A DNA stretch of 64,000 nt, from assembly GCA_026075535.2 (NCBI GenBank), contig AP026538.1:6696001-6760000 (forward strand), in the 5' to 3' direction. Of this stretch, positions 1 to 10,949 are shown in pieces (position 1 is the stretch's first letter; every line of letters starts with the position of its first letter). This DNA is from Tricholoma matsutake (lineage: Eukaryota > Basidiomycota > Agaricomycetes > Agaricales > Tricholomataceae). The position numbers and the translations under genes are program-made. The notes under the pieces were generated by a model. That model had not been told where the DNA came from. It saw only the letters and a list, made by a program, of their open reading frames with translations, and did no database searches.

Positions 1-974
1 TCCTCGTCTCTCGTTCCCATGGCAGCATCTTCAGAAGAGGGAGGGGCGGAAGCAGGTTTCTCCGCCAACTGCGACGACTGGGGCATGGGTGGTCTAGGTA
101 CTTGTCCCCTACCACTGAAGCTTACTGGCCTACTTGTTGGAGTCCCCGTGCGGGCAACGTGTAAAACCTCTACGCTTCCTGCAGCACTGGGACTGGCGGA
201 ATGCATACTTGGGCTGGTGGTATGAGAGGCGAGAGTGGAAGGTGCAGCGGGGCGAGATCTCCAGAGAAGTTTAATGAGACGGTCTTCAAAGTCGTTGCAG
301 GTAGGGATAATACGGTCTAGGGAATCGGACCAGATGATGAGGACGCGTTCGTCGCGCTGAGGAGGGGGTTGGACGAGGAACGCGACAAGGGAAAAAAAAA
401 AGACGCACGATGAAAGCGGCACATTGCTCTTTGTCGGCGGTTGGGAGGATGAGCATGGTGTCGATGATCTGAATACGAGTATTGGCGTCTATGTAGATGC
501 ATTGTTCGTCTGGACCACTGAGAAAAGGGTGAAGATCAGGACCAGGCACGAAATAACCTAAAATGGATAAGGGTTGCCGACGGCAAGTTTGACAGGATGA
601 AAAAGGCGTGGATCTTGGGAGATTCGACACGATGCAAGTAAAGGCGGCACGCACACTTCTGCAAGAGCAGCATGAACAGCAGCACTCCTGAGTTTTACAG
701 CGACGACAGGGTTTAGGGCGGCGACAGCGGTCTCGAAAGGCTCAAGACTCGCGTTTTCGTAAGGAAAAACGCGGAATTCCGGAGCAGAACCTGGGTGATT
801 GTTGATGTATTCAATGACGACGGTAGATATAAAAAATAAGATAAACAGACCATGGTCAGAGACACGAAGGGCGACACCAGAGGAAATGTTCTCTTCATTT
901 GGACGGAACCAAGCGTCGCCTTGAGTTTGACGAAAGATCCAATGAAGGAGAGCATCGTTCCTGTCATAGTCCAT
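1..974 (-). CDS. N-terminal part of a GT2-like (chitin-synthase-like) protein, cut by window edge
   Basis: The reading starts at the ATG at 974 (MDYDRNDALLHWIFRQTQGD) and stays open to base 1 once short introns are removed. Visible introns run from about 850 to 796, from the donor after ...HAALAEV near 655 to an acceptor near 520, and from about 412 to 360. The spliced protein keeps FPYENASLEPFE, VYAVKLRSAAVHAA-like, YIDANTRIQIIDTMLILP and DERVLIIWSDSLDRIIPTC blocks, then becomes Ser/Pro-rich towards the edge. From memory this pattern is the N-terminal domain (DUF7928-like) of large basidiomycete family-2 glycosyltransferases; the catalytic and membrane parts would lie to the left of the window. 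An upstream Met in the same frame at 1,103 is possible, but that stretch looks like untranslated leader. The gene is divergent from the KRE6-like gene. Coding status is well supported; the family call is from memory only. Confidence 0.6.
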
Positions 975-1212
975 GAAGGAGGAAGGAGAGAAAGAGAAGG
1001 ATGGCCATACGAAAGGTGGCGAGACGTGCTTTTTAGGGGGGAAGACAAGTATACAAGGTGATCGGGGTCCTTTACGTTGTGTGATGCGGAACTTTAACTC
1101 CATTAAATAAATATACGAATGGGGATATCACATGACTTTTATAATAGCTTCTCCGCGTCGACCACGACGACGTCGACGACGACACATTTCACCTTGAACC
1201 CTCTTAATCCAC
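975..1212. promoter_or_regulatory. shared promoter region of two divergent genes
   Basis: These 238 bases separate the two start codons of divergent genes and must hold both promoters. An AT-rich stretch (attaaataaatata) lies at about 1,103-1,117, and a GAC/GTC-rich near-palindromic run lies at about 1,157-1,182. No known factor site is claimed. Confidence 0.4.
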
Positions 1213-3652
1213 ATGCCTGACATTGTTCAAGACGATCTTGACGTCGAATCCAAATCTTTTAGACCATATCGCCGACGCTTCTCCATTGGTGATGTAGCTT
1301 CCGATTCCTCTGGCACACGTCCTCCTCCTTCCGCTTTTTCTTTTCCTTTCCAGGCTTATCCTGGTAACCCTGATCCTGGAATGTCGATACCAGGCCTTGG
1401 TCCTCGCAGAAATCCTTCTCTAGAGTCAATGACTGCTGCTGTTCAACGTTCTTATGCTGCTCTAGGTGTACTTGATCAGAACAATACTCTTCCTCGTTCT
1501 GGTAGTCTATCAGACTTACATCGTCCCTACGCTCCATTCATGGCTGATTCAACTCCTTCTCCTTCCAATTCCGTTTACAGAAACAGTGCTGCCGCAAACA
1601 TGATGCCTCCTGACCTCTCTGGCAATCCCTCTATTCCCCGCATTTCAAGCTCTCCTACTGTTTTCCGTGCTCCTTTCTTGTCTCCCGCTTCTCGTCCTAA
1701 TTCTTCCTTGTGGTCTCCTCCTTCAAGTAATAATCTCCTAAACACTGCTTCTCCAAACGCTTCCACTACCGCTCTCCCCATCTCCATTCCAAAATCAAAA
1801 CCACCCCTTCCTTCCACTAGACTCGCCGCTCCTCTTTCTCAAAGTGAAAAACCTTGGCTCAATCAACCAGACACACGCGCTCGTGCAGCTTGGTGGGTCA
1901 CCCTTGCTTGCTGGTTCGCTGGTCTCGCTGGCGCTGCTCTCTTATGCTGGTCTGGCGTAAGAGATGTAAAATCAAGAATGCTCAATCCAAACAATTTGTG
2001 TTTGGTCATGGATGAGAACTGGAGTACAGGTTTGGATCCTACAAGGTGGTCTAGAGATGTCCAGTTGGGTGGTTTTGGGTATTTTTCCCTCCTCCTTCCT
2101 TGTCTTTCTCCTCAAATCATTCATACAGTAACGGCGAATTCGAAATGACCACAACCTCGGATACAAACCTTTACTTTTCCAATGGTCAACTCTACATCCT
2201 TCCTACTCTTTCCTCTCTTGCCATCCAGGGCAACATTATGCAAAACGGCGCAAACTATACTTTGCCTGGATGCACAGCCACTCAACCTGCCGCCCCACCA
2301 GCTACATCTGCAAATACCACAACTAATTCAACCACAACCACTAGAGGTGGCACTCGTCCTACTGCCACTACCTCTTCCAATGGAACTGTCGCCGCTACAC
2401 AGCTCGCCTTCGTTAATCTCGAGTCGAGAGCTTCCGGTCCCACCACACTGAATACTTCGGCTTGTACCGCAACGACCTCTGACTCCCTTGGCACTGTCAT
2501 TAATCCTGTGATGAGTGCCAGAATCAACACCAAAGGCAAAGTGGGCATTCGCTATGGAAGGGTCGAGATCAAGGCCAAGTTACCTCGGGGGTATGTTTTT
2601 TTTTCCGGTTTTTCTTTTTTTATTTTTATTACTAAAGTATGTAGGGATTGGTTGTGGCCTGCCGTCTGGATGCTCCCAGAGAACGACACCTATGGCAAGT
2701 GGCCACTTTCGGGCGAGATAGACGTGCGTCCTTGGTTGCTTGACATCTCATCGTTGTTGATGACCATGTCCAGATCCTGGAAGCTCGGGGCAACGCGTTC
2801 TCGTACCCGGCACAAGGGAGTAATTACGTCCGCTCATCCCTTAACTATGGCCTCTCCAGTCAACTCACCCCCATTTCCACTTCAAACCAAGGTAGGCATT
2901 CATTTCTCCTTTGGAGTCTGCTTAACCCTTTTCGCAGGCACATCTCTATCGAGACAAATTTACGGCTGGTTCTCCATGAAACGCACTTCCTTTGATCAGG
3001 GGTTCCACACATATGCCATCGAGTGGGACGCCAGTTTTATGCGGTTCTACGTCGACTCGCGAGTAAGGACTATTCTCGAGGTGGATATACAGGGGAAAAA
3101 CGGCAAGGGATTTTGGGACAGAGGAGGGTGGGTGTTTTTTTCTTCTTCTTTTGTGTTGGAGTTTCGGCTGATGGGGGGTGCTTAGATTCCCAGGAACCGC
3201 GCAGAATGGGAGTAGCGCTGCGGTGGTCCTGACGAACCCTTGGGCGGCGGGAGGACCATCGGCGCCTTTTGATCAGCGTATGTCAATTTATAGTCTGGCT
3301 GATCCTTGGACTGATGTGTCACAGGATTTTACCTGATCATCAACCTCGCGGTGGGCGGGACGTCGGGCTGGTTCCCGGATAATAAAGGTAACAAACCATG
3401 GTATGATGGGTCTTTGAGTATGTTGCCGTTTTTTTATCGTTGCTGTTGTCGGTGTTGATGGTGTTAATTTTAGCTGCGATGCGCGACTTTGCGAGGGCAC
3501 AGGACAAGTGGTACCCTACGTGGCCCAGTAACGCGGATGATAGAGCGTTTAGACTGTGAGTTTTTCGATTCGGTCAAAGAGGCACGTTCTTGCTGAGTAT
3601 TTTTTCCAATAGTCAGTCGGTGAAGATGTGGAGTATGGAACCTGTGTGTTGA
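1213..3652 (+). CDS. KRE6/SKN1-type beta-1,6-glucan synthesis protein, GH16 family
   Basis: The ATG at 1,213 opens a Ser/Pro-rich cytosolic N-terminus of about 220 residues. One membrane segment follows (WWVTLACWFAGLAGAALLCW) and then a lumenal GH16-like domain, which fits a type II membrane protein of the secretory pathway acting in beta-1,6-glucan assembly. About eight short introns interrupt it; the first is 2,079-2,128. Spliced blocks include LCLVMDENWSTGLDPTRWSR, GRVEIKAKLPRG, DWLWPAVWMLPENDTYG, GEID joined to ILEARGN (the E-x-D-x-x-E catalytic signature), TYAIEWD and INLAVGGTSGWFPDN. The last exon ends VKMWSMEPVC with TGA at 3,650-3,652. The SKN1/KRE6 family is well conserved in fungi and this copy looks complete. 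It shares its upstream region with the minus-strand gene to the left. The call is firm; whether it corresponds to KRE6 or SKN1 of yeast cannot be told. Confidence 0.93.
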
Positions 3653-4454
3653 ACTGTTTCGTGTGTTTCTTTGGACAGCTTTCCGCATGAACATTTTTGT
3701 TACGATATCCAAGTTGTTCAGACGTTGACCGTTTTTGTATCTATACCCGTATATCCTTGGACTACGCTGACCTTTTTTTGGACAGACTAGATATCATGTA
3801 AACGGTATACACGCTCGTACATGATAGTATCTCATTATCGTCTTGCTTTATGTAAGTACTACTCAACGTCATCATGTCGTACTAGGTTTTATCGACTACG
3901 TACAACTGTCAAACCCAACCAACTGCACCCCTGAACGGAAATTCAGCTGGTGCTGTAAAAATTCGGGTGAGATAACGAGCGTCGAGGGGGCAATCGCTGG
4001 TCTCGTCAAGATACCGGAAGCGAGGATGATGCTTCCATTCAGAATCGCAAGTCGTAATCATAATGGAAGGTCCTGCCAAGGCGTTAATCGCAAGCCATAT
4101 GCTACCCGCGGGACTCCACCCACTGCTAGATGGCCGTGCAAGGTGGTGATATAGAAAATATAGACGGGAATTGGTTGATTTCTCGAGTCCCGTAGCCATG
4201 GAAGGGGTGGTAGTGGGCTGACATAGTGACAACTACAAGTTGGTGACAAAAACTTCAAATAGCCCCTAGTCTTGCTATTGATGAAAGTAGAGGGTCGAGC
4301 ACCGTTGATTATAGCTTGGAAACCGCAAGGCATTCGCTGAAGGGCTTAGTATATAGATTCAAGTTCGATAGCTTGATTGCTGCGTGTTTGGCACGTCGTT
4401 AAATAACTTCTAGCCTTACATACTTGACTATACAACCATACTCAAAATTCAAGA
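3653..4454. other. intergenic stretch, no gene seen
   Basis: About 800 bases separate the KRE6/SKN1-like gene from the V-ATPase gene. Overlapping open stretches of about 100 codons occur on both strands (3,843-4,154 plus; 3,909-4,232 minus), but neither has a recognisable motif or a splice pattern that extends it. It probably holds the terminator of one gene and the promoter of the next. Confidence 0.5.
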
Positions 4455-5450
4455 ATGTCTGCTCGTCCATTGAACGACGATGAAGTCCTCAATCAAATGA
4501 ACAAGATGGTGCGAACACTATCCTATGCTTGCCCATATTCTGGTCAAGAACGCGGCGCATTGCTTCTGGAATGTCTAATCCCTACTCGGATTCATACAGG
4601 TTGCTTTTATAAAGCAGGAGGCACTGGAGAAAGCGCGCGAAATCAGAGTAAAGGCCGATGAAGAGTTTGCGATTGAAAAGGTACGCTCGGGATAGCCTTA
4701 TTATTTATCATCTTCACCTACACCAGCATCCACCAGGCGAAACTGGTCAAACAAGAACAACATGCCATTGACGCTCAGCATGAGAAAAAGCGTAAAAGTG
4801 CAGAAGTCGCGCAGAAAATGTCAGTGGGATACGTTTGTCTCCCTGGATCCATTGATCAACATTCAGTCTAGCGCGCAATCTACGTTGACCAACAAATCCC
4901 GTCTGAAATTGCTACATCGCCGCGAGGAACATCTCCAAGACCTCTTCGCTTTATCTCGACCATCCCTTCTTTCTCTGGCGAAGGATGAGGGTCGATACAT
5001 TCAGTTCTTGGAGGGCGTCATCGTACAAGGGTTCTTGCAAATACTGGAACCTAGCGTCACGGTACACTCGCGAAAACGTGATGTAGATGTCGCTAAACGG
5101 GCGGCGGAGAGTGCGGCAAGAACGTACAAAGACATCAGTGGAAAGGACATAGAATTTGACGTCCAGGGGACGCTTGACGATGATGGGTAGGCTGGTACGC
5201 TATCAAATTTACGACTTTTGGCTAATTACTTTGTAGTGCTGGTGGTGTTAAACTTGCCAGTGGTTCGCGGCGCATTACTTTGAACAATACCTTGGATGAA
5301 CGGCTGAGATTACTGGAAGAAAGAGTGAGCATCAATCATCTGTCCATTTCTTGCGTGTCTTGGAATTTATAAACCTCTACCACTCAGATGCTCCCAGAGA
5401 TCAGGAAAGACCTCTTTGGCCCGAATGAGAATCGGAAGTTTTTCTCGTAG
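4455..5450 (+). CDS. VMA4: V-type proton ATPase subunit E
   Basis: This is the E subunit of the peripheral stalk of the vacuolar proton pump, which holds the catalytic V1 head to the V0 membrane sector. The start is ATG 4,455 (MSARPLNDDEVLNQMNKM). Introns follow after codon 18, after ...EEFAIEK, within ...AEVAQKI, after ...LDDDG and near ...LLEER. Spliced exons read VAFIKQEALEKAREIRVKAD, QSTLTNKSRLKLLHRREEHL and DLFGPNENRKFFS with TAG at 5,448-5,450. The long charged N-terminal helix and the conserved N-K-SRLKLL and GGVKL blocks are family hallmarks, and the size is usual for the family. The gene is transcribed in the same direction as its left neighbour and convergent with the DUF1275 gene on its right. 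No break is seen. Confidence 0.95.
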
Positions 5451-5726
5451 AATCAAGCTTGCTGTACCGTACTCACTTTAATTGCATTGGTTCATCTGGA
5501 TCATACATGATGCCTATGTTCAATCCATGACCCAGTCAAAGTATAAGTTTACCACGTAGTACCCACCTGCTCCAGTGCGATACGCGCATCAAGGGTTAGT
5601 GTTTTCCGCAAGAAAAACAAACGTCGCATTATGCACGGATACTTTATAAAGTATTCTAAACAAAGTCGAGAACAAGATGGGGGATACATTGTTCTAAAAG
5701 ATGAGATCTGGAAGAAAGAGTAACAC

Positions 5727-6722
5727 CTATTGACTAGGCGACTTGCCTCGGACAAATATCCAAGAAATAGCGATGAGAATTCGGAAGCCCACACCAATGC
5801 CTAGAGTGGCTGCTGAGCCGATCTGACCCAACAACGCTCTGCCGCAGAAACCTCCAATGAACAAGGAGAGCGCGGCGATGCTTTTGTGGTCGCGCGACTT
5901 GACCTTGTTGCGAAAGTTGAACAGACGCGGGTCAGACATGAGTTCAACCCAGATAGTGGTCAACACAACTATATTTTCATGTCAGGATCCGGGAACGACA
6001 ACGAAGTTTCAAAACTCACTTGTAGTTCCGAACTGTGTATTCAACCGCTTCCCTTGTATCCCTTGTAGACCAAGGCTAGCACTCATGAACGTAAGAGCAA
6101 CAAAGGTCAATACGTTTGTCCATGCAGGATCTCCTCTGTTATTCGCGATGCTTGGTTGGCCACTCTTCCACAGAGCAACGGCAGCAGCCATCGTGAACAA
6201 GGCCTGTAATAAAGTACCCGCAACATGCCAGATGCGCTTTGAGGACCCCACCCGGTCCCCAATGCGACCAACGAATGCACCGAGATTGAAAGCGATGAGA
6301 GAACAGAGGGCCTGTTGATCCGCTTTGTGAAATGAAAGGTCTCGGAAACCGGGAGGGCCTTCGAACAGACGAGCAAGAGCCAACGCTAGCTATACGGATT
6401 CCAAGGGTCAGCAACAAGTGAAGGAAAAGGCCATTTGAGGTGTACCTGTATGAAATTACCAGTTTGAAAACCACACCAGACGAAGATAGCCGAGAAAGAG
6501 ATTGCATCACTAAAAAATTCAGTGAAAGTTGACAGACCCCCATTAAGTGAAATAGGGTTCGAATGAGACGTACATGTATCCAGTCATAAAGCAGAAGGCG
6601 GCCAAGGGAGCGGTAGACTGAGCTGGGTCAACATCTGTCATGAGATAATTCCACAACGAGACTGTTGGCGGGCCTGATTTGCCCCTCTCAGCATCGCCTA
6701 TCTTGCTCGTAGTTGCGGCCAT
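5727..6722 (-). CDS. DUF1275 (YoaK-like) multi-pass membrane protein
   Basis: The start is the ATG whose complement is at 6,720-6,722 (MAATTSKIGDAERGKSGPPT). The exons read WNYLMTDVDPAQSTAPLAAF, DAISFSAIFVWCGFQTGNFI, GAFVGRIGDRVGSSKRIWHV, NVLTFVALTFMSASLGLQGI, TTIWVELMSDPRLF and FRILIAISWIFVRGK, ending with TAG at 5,727-5,729. The pattern of several hydrophobic helices, the TGN motif in the early part and LMSDP near the end matches the DUF1275 family as I know it. The family is widespread in bacteria and fungi and its molecular role is unsettled. Short introns lie near 6,540-6,570, 6,390-6,450 and 5,965-6,010. The gene is divergent from the RBM18-like gene, with start codons only 105 bases apart. 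Confidence 0.87.
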
Positions 6723-6827
6723 GGACTACAGATGGTAGTGTCAAGCTGAATAGTTGAGGCATACAAGTCAAGATCAAGGAGTTCCGATTCCGTATGTAAG
6801 CGGCACACACCAATTTTGGCATCAACC
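6723..6827. promoter_or_regulatory. very short shared promoter of two divergent genes
   Basis: Only 105 bases separate the start codon of the DUF1275 gene from that of the RBM18-like gene, so the two core promoters must overlap or the 5' leaders must be very short. No TATA box is evident. Confidence 0.45.
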
Positions 6828-7995
6828 ATGGTCATCTCTTCCAAGTCTCCTTCCCCCTCGCCAAATGAACATCTCTCATTCCCTGCATCCTCAAATGAAC
6901 ATGCAGAACAATCATCCATTCAGCCACAGCAGTCTCGTCAAGTCTTAAAAGATAGACTTTACATTGGTAATCTCCATCCTACAGTCGACGAGTATGTTCT
7001 CACATTCCAACTTCATCTCCGGAGCTAATGTATCCCCTAACAGATATTCTCTTCTCCAAATTTTCTCAAAGTTCGGAAAAGTCACCAAGCTCGACTTTCT
7101 GTTCCACAAAGCAGGAGCTTTGAAAGGGAAACCGCGTGGTTATGCATTTATCGAATATGGAAGCAACGACGTACGTCCTTCATACCTTTATCTCAATCTC
7201 TAGCTCATCCCGGGTCTTTCGTTTTGTTTCATTTGTCATTTTGTATGCTACCTGTCCATCGGCAACTTGAAGCGAAAGGTCACCCGGGACGGGATATTAT
7301 TGTCTATCACGGTTGCAGGTTCACTATACTGACAACATAACCCCATCGCGTGTAGGAAGCTCTTAAGGCTCTGAGCATGGCGCACGATAAACTCTTTCGC
7401 GGTCGCAAGTTGGTTGTCACGTTTGCGCACCAAGCGCCCATCGACCAGGCTGGAAGTGGTACATCCATCGGAATAAAGAGGAAAGGTATGATGGAAACCG
7501 GGAGACCCACGACATTGAGTATGCTTAAGACCGGGTTGAGTGGGAAACACGACGCGTATGATCCACTTCCATGCCATTCTAATCACGAAGTGTTGCTGAC
7601 TCCAAAACTATAGCACGGGGAACAAGATAGCGATGATGGAGGCGAAACTTCGGCAAATGGAAAATACGAACCCGAAATCTTGTTCATCCGCTGGGTCCGC
7701 TTCGACATCAAGGTCAACCTCAATACATCATCATCCGTCACTTCCTGTCAAACCACCGCCAACGCTCCCAACCAACTTCGCTACCGGGCTGCCCCATTCA
7801 CGCCCAACGCCAAAACCAAAATCACCCCTGCCTTCTCTTCCCATTCTTCCCCCATCAATATCACAGTCGGCTTCTCAGTTGAGCGTCAAGGGGGTGCCAT
7901 CGGTGCCATCAAAGCAGTCAAAATCTAGCAGGCTGGTTGGCGTTAAGATTGGCAAGCCGAAAGAAAGACAGGTGCCTCCACCAGAGACGGATTGA
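6828..7995 (+). CDS. RBM18-like single-RRM RNA-binding protein
   Basis: The ATG at 6,828 gives MVISSKSPSPSPNEHLSFPA. A single RRM follows, split by two introns: RNP2 is LYIGNL, RNP1 is KPRGYAFIEY, and the domain ends with KLFRGRKLVVTFAHQ. After a third intron the conserved motif TGNKIAMMEAKLRQME appears; that helix after the RRM is what points to RBM18 rather than to a generic RRM protein. The C-terminus is low-complexity, rich in Ser, Pro and Lys, and ends at TGA 7,993-7,995. Introns start near 6,992, 7,171 and 7,556. The role is probably RNA binding in the nucleus; substrate and partners cannot be read from sequence. It is convergent with the ribosomal protein gene to the right. Confidence 0.88.
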
Positions 7996-8238
7996 TTTTG
8001 GGCGGCTAGAGAAATTGAAACTTTTGCAAAATACCTTTGTAATCGCTGAGCCTCGTAACAGGAGGGAAGGATCAATTGTCTCAATGTACCTTGAACAGAG
8101 GATGGAGCCATGTTATGATCCTTGACAACTCTCATAGATCATATCTATATGACTACTGTGCTTGTCAAAAGATGTCATTTATAAAAAAAAGCAGTATGAA
8201 CATATGCTAGACGCGAAAGTAAGGCGACTGATACCAGC

Positions 8239-8979
8239 TCAAACCACCGTTCCGGCATTTGACGCAATACGTGGCCACAGATCTGCCTACAATAGATGAA
8301 TGAAGTCAGCCACAGTAAGGAGTGTCGATAAGTGTAAGACATACGCATTCCTTTGCCACGGGACCAGTAATTGCCGAGCCCTTCATCTCACCCTTGGGAT
8401 TGACGATGACACCAGCGTTATCCTGTGAAGACATTGTGAGATCAAGTAAAAGTAAAGTCAGTTGCTCAAACACACCTCAAAGTGAAGGAAAACACCATCT
8501 CTCCGGCGCCATGCTTTCCGTTGGCGTACAACGACTGCAGGCATTGCTATAATGCAATATCAGCAAAATGAATTTCTTATCATCTTATCGTCCAAATCTC
8601 CCGAAGCAGAATGACATTGCTTCACATGCAGTGGAAAACAATCTACTCACTTTTTTTCCTCAGCTCAGGCTTCCCTTTCTTTACACTAGCAACAACCATG
8701 TCCCCTACACCAGCATCTGGCAATCTGTTGAGGCGGGCACCGAATGCGACCGGCCCAATGATAAACAAGCTCTTTGCGCCACTGTTGTCTGCGCAATTCA
8801 GGACAGCGCCCACGGGAAGACCAAGAGTTAGACGGAATTTGGTGCCAGAAGCTCCTCCTCCTGTTGTTTTATGTCCAATCGGTCAGCATTATTGATAGAA
8901 TTTCAAGATGATTGGGAGATATACGTCAGTATCAGCAGAACATAGAAGAGGTGCAGTGCATACCGCGTGCAGTTGCCAT
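8239..8979 (-). CDS. RPL23: 60S ribosomal protein L23 (uL14)
   Basis: This is the universally conserved uL14 protein of the large ribosomal subunit, at the subunit interface. The first exon is only MATARG (ATG complement at 8,977-8,979). It is followed by [100 protein letters not shown] and [16 protein letters not shown], ending with TGA at 8,239-8,241. At least four short introns are present, including ones after the first exon and after FLHFE. The protein is collinear with the yeast family member over its full length (about 138 residues) and nothing is missing. The tiny first exon with an early intron is common for fungal ribosomal protein genes. Confidence 0.96.
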
Positions 8980-9753
8980 TCTTTCGGAAGTCGCGAAGTG
9001 TTAGATTGCACAAACGTTGAGGCGATAATGATGTCGGCACGAAACTGGGGATATAAGGTTTCGTGCCGACCACGGCATTGTTGGTTATGTACAGTTCCTC
9101 GGCAATTGCCGCATACTGAGTGCTATCACGTGCAGCGAGTTTCAAAAGCACAAGTTTCAAAACATTTCACAAACACATTCCACTGCTGGCACCTTTTGTA
9201 CTGCTCCAAAATTGTTGCAAAATCTTTAGCACATTGTTGAAATTTTGCTGACAGATTTAGCGGCCTGTGAAATTGTAAGAGCTCGTTCAGGGTTTGTGTC
9301 TGTTAAGATACAACATGATTTTGTTGCCGTCGGTCTTTGAAATTGGATGTTGAGGCCTTCACATAGGATGAATCTGCTCTTGTTACTATTACACTGCAAC
9401 TGTCTCTTCTCTTGCCAATACTTATGTGTCTGATCTTTTGTTATCACATGAAAGAGCCATATCACACCTCAATCCTTTTGGGTTATGCTTGGGTACAAGA
9501 GTTACTGAATGGTCATCCAGGATAGGGTTTAAAGGTCTGGTCCAGTCCAGTTTTTTGACTTCCAAATGGGGCAACCACAACTGCAACCAGTCTATGGAGT
9601 GGGACATCTAGTCACCGCTACTTTTGGACAGTGCTCAAATTGTCTGGAAATTTTTTTGAAAGTTACATGCCAATTTTTACCCTTCCAGGTGGTGTTTGGC
9701 ATCAAAAAGCATCCAAACAAAGGACAAATTTCATTTGTACCCTTTTATGGCAT
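8980..9753. other. upstream region of the ribosomal protein gene, no gene seen
   Basis: The nearest bases must hold the promoter of the uL14 gene. Farther right only short random open stretches are seen on both strands. The region ends where the tyrosine-recombinase element begins. Confidence 0.4.
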
Positions 9754-9900
9754 CTAATCGTCCAAGATGAGTATGGACCATAAGATGTGGGAGGCAGACA
9801 AAGGGTAAATAGGGAAATGCATGACTCTATGAGGAGGTGGTGCATAGCACCAGCCATCCCAACGGGTCTGCAGGCATGTATTTTGAGCATGGATCCCTAT
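9754..9900 (-). repeat. split direct repeat B2
   Basis: These 147 bases align without gaps to 10,260-10,406; differences are mainly C/T or G/A. It forms the outer 3' end of the element on the minus strand. Confidence 0.8.
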
Positions 9901-10068
9901 GACAATACATGTGTGCTAATGTACATAATGTGGCATCATAGCAAGGGTGCATCAAAAACTCTCTGTTGATTAAAACCCAGTGGGAAAAAATGCATCAACA
10001 GAAAGGAAAGCTACCAGCTGCTGCCAAGAAGGTGGACTCAAAACAACACCTAGGGTGCAGGTGGGCAG

Positions 10069-10256
10069 GAGCACAAAAACAGAGGCTCACAGACTTGAGG
10101 GAGTTAGGCAAGCACAGGCTTGAAACTCTACAAGTCTGGAATGTGTGGATCACTTGCACGGGGACAGCCAGTTTCAGAAACTGGGGAAGGAGATGTCACG
10201 GTCCAGGCCGATCATCGTACTGTAAGATTAGACTACTATAAAAAACATTCTAAAGA
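10069..10256 (-). repeat. split direct repeat A2
   Basis: These 188 bases align without gaps to 13,299-13,486 (A1). The homology stops sharply at both ends. Confidence 0.85.
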
Positions 10257-10259
10257 TGA

Positions 10260-10406
10260 CTAATCATCCAAGATGAGTATGGACCGTGAGATGTGGGAGG
10301 CAGACAAAGGGTAAATAGGGAAATGCACGACTCCATGAGGAGGCGGTGCATAGCACCAGCCATCCCAACGGGTCTGCAGGCATGTATTTTGAGTGTGGAT
10401 CCCTAT
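10260..10406 (-). repeat. split direct repeat B1
   Basis: Aligns gap-free with 9,754-9,900 and abuts A2 with only three bases (TGA on the plus strand) between them. This is where a junction used by the recombinase would be expected in a split-repeat element. Confidence 0.8.
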
Positions 10407-10949
10407 AACCTATCAAGAGTGGGAATGGGATGGGAGGGAAAAAGTAGTAAGCAAAGTTAAGGAGGTGAATAAGAAGATAAAAGCTGAACATAGTGATCAG
10501 GAATGCAAAGAAATACACAACCTGTCCAAAAATGGAGTCCATAGTCCATCATATATAGTCCATGAGAAAAGTCTGTGCTCGGAAGCAAGTCAATAGTCCA
10601 CAGAAGGGAGAAAGAAAAGATAAGAAAAGGCAAAACTAAAAAGCTGCAGGTTGGTGTGCAGGACACCCAAAAAGTGTAGAAAATCAATCCTAGTGTAAAC
10701 AAGATCAAACTATTGGTACAGTAAGTAAAGACTCACATCTAAGTATGACGGTACTCACCTCAGTCTCTGTATAAGTGACTGAGGTGATTGGGTAAATGTA
10801 TACTGTATATATAAGTGTCATGGAATAAAGAAAGGACAAGGTATAAAGGGATCAGCAGCATGCAAACAAACATGCACCTCAAAGGGACATTCCAAATATA
10901 GCACATGCATCAAACACACACATCAAAGTGTGCACTCACGGTGTGATTC

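Noticed and set aside
3843..4232. Overlapping open frames on both strands between KRE6/SKN1 and the V-ATPase gene
   Set aside because: No motif in either, and overlapping frames of this length are expected by chance in this base composition.
10264..10542. Hydrophobic 92-codon frame on the minus strand
   Set aside because: It lies over the B1 repeat and its flank, has no family, and the repeat is explained by the mobile element.
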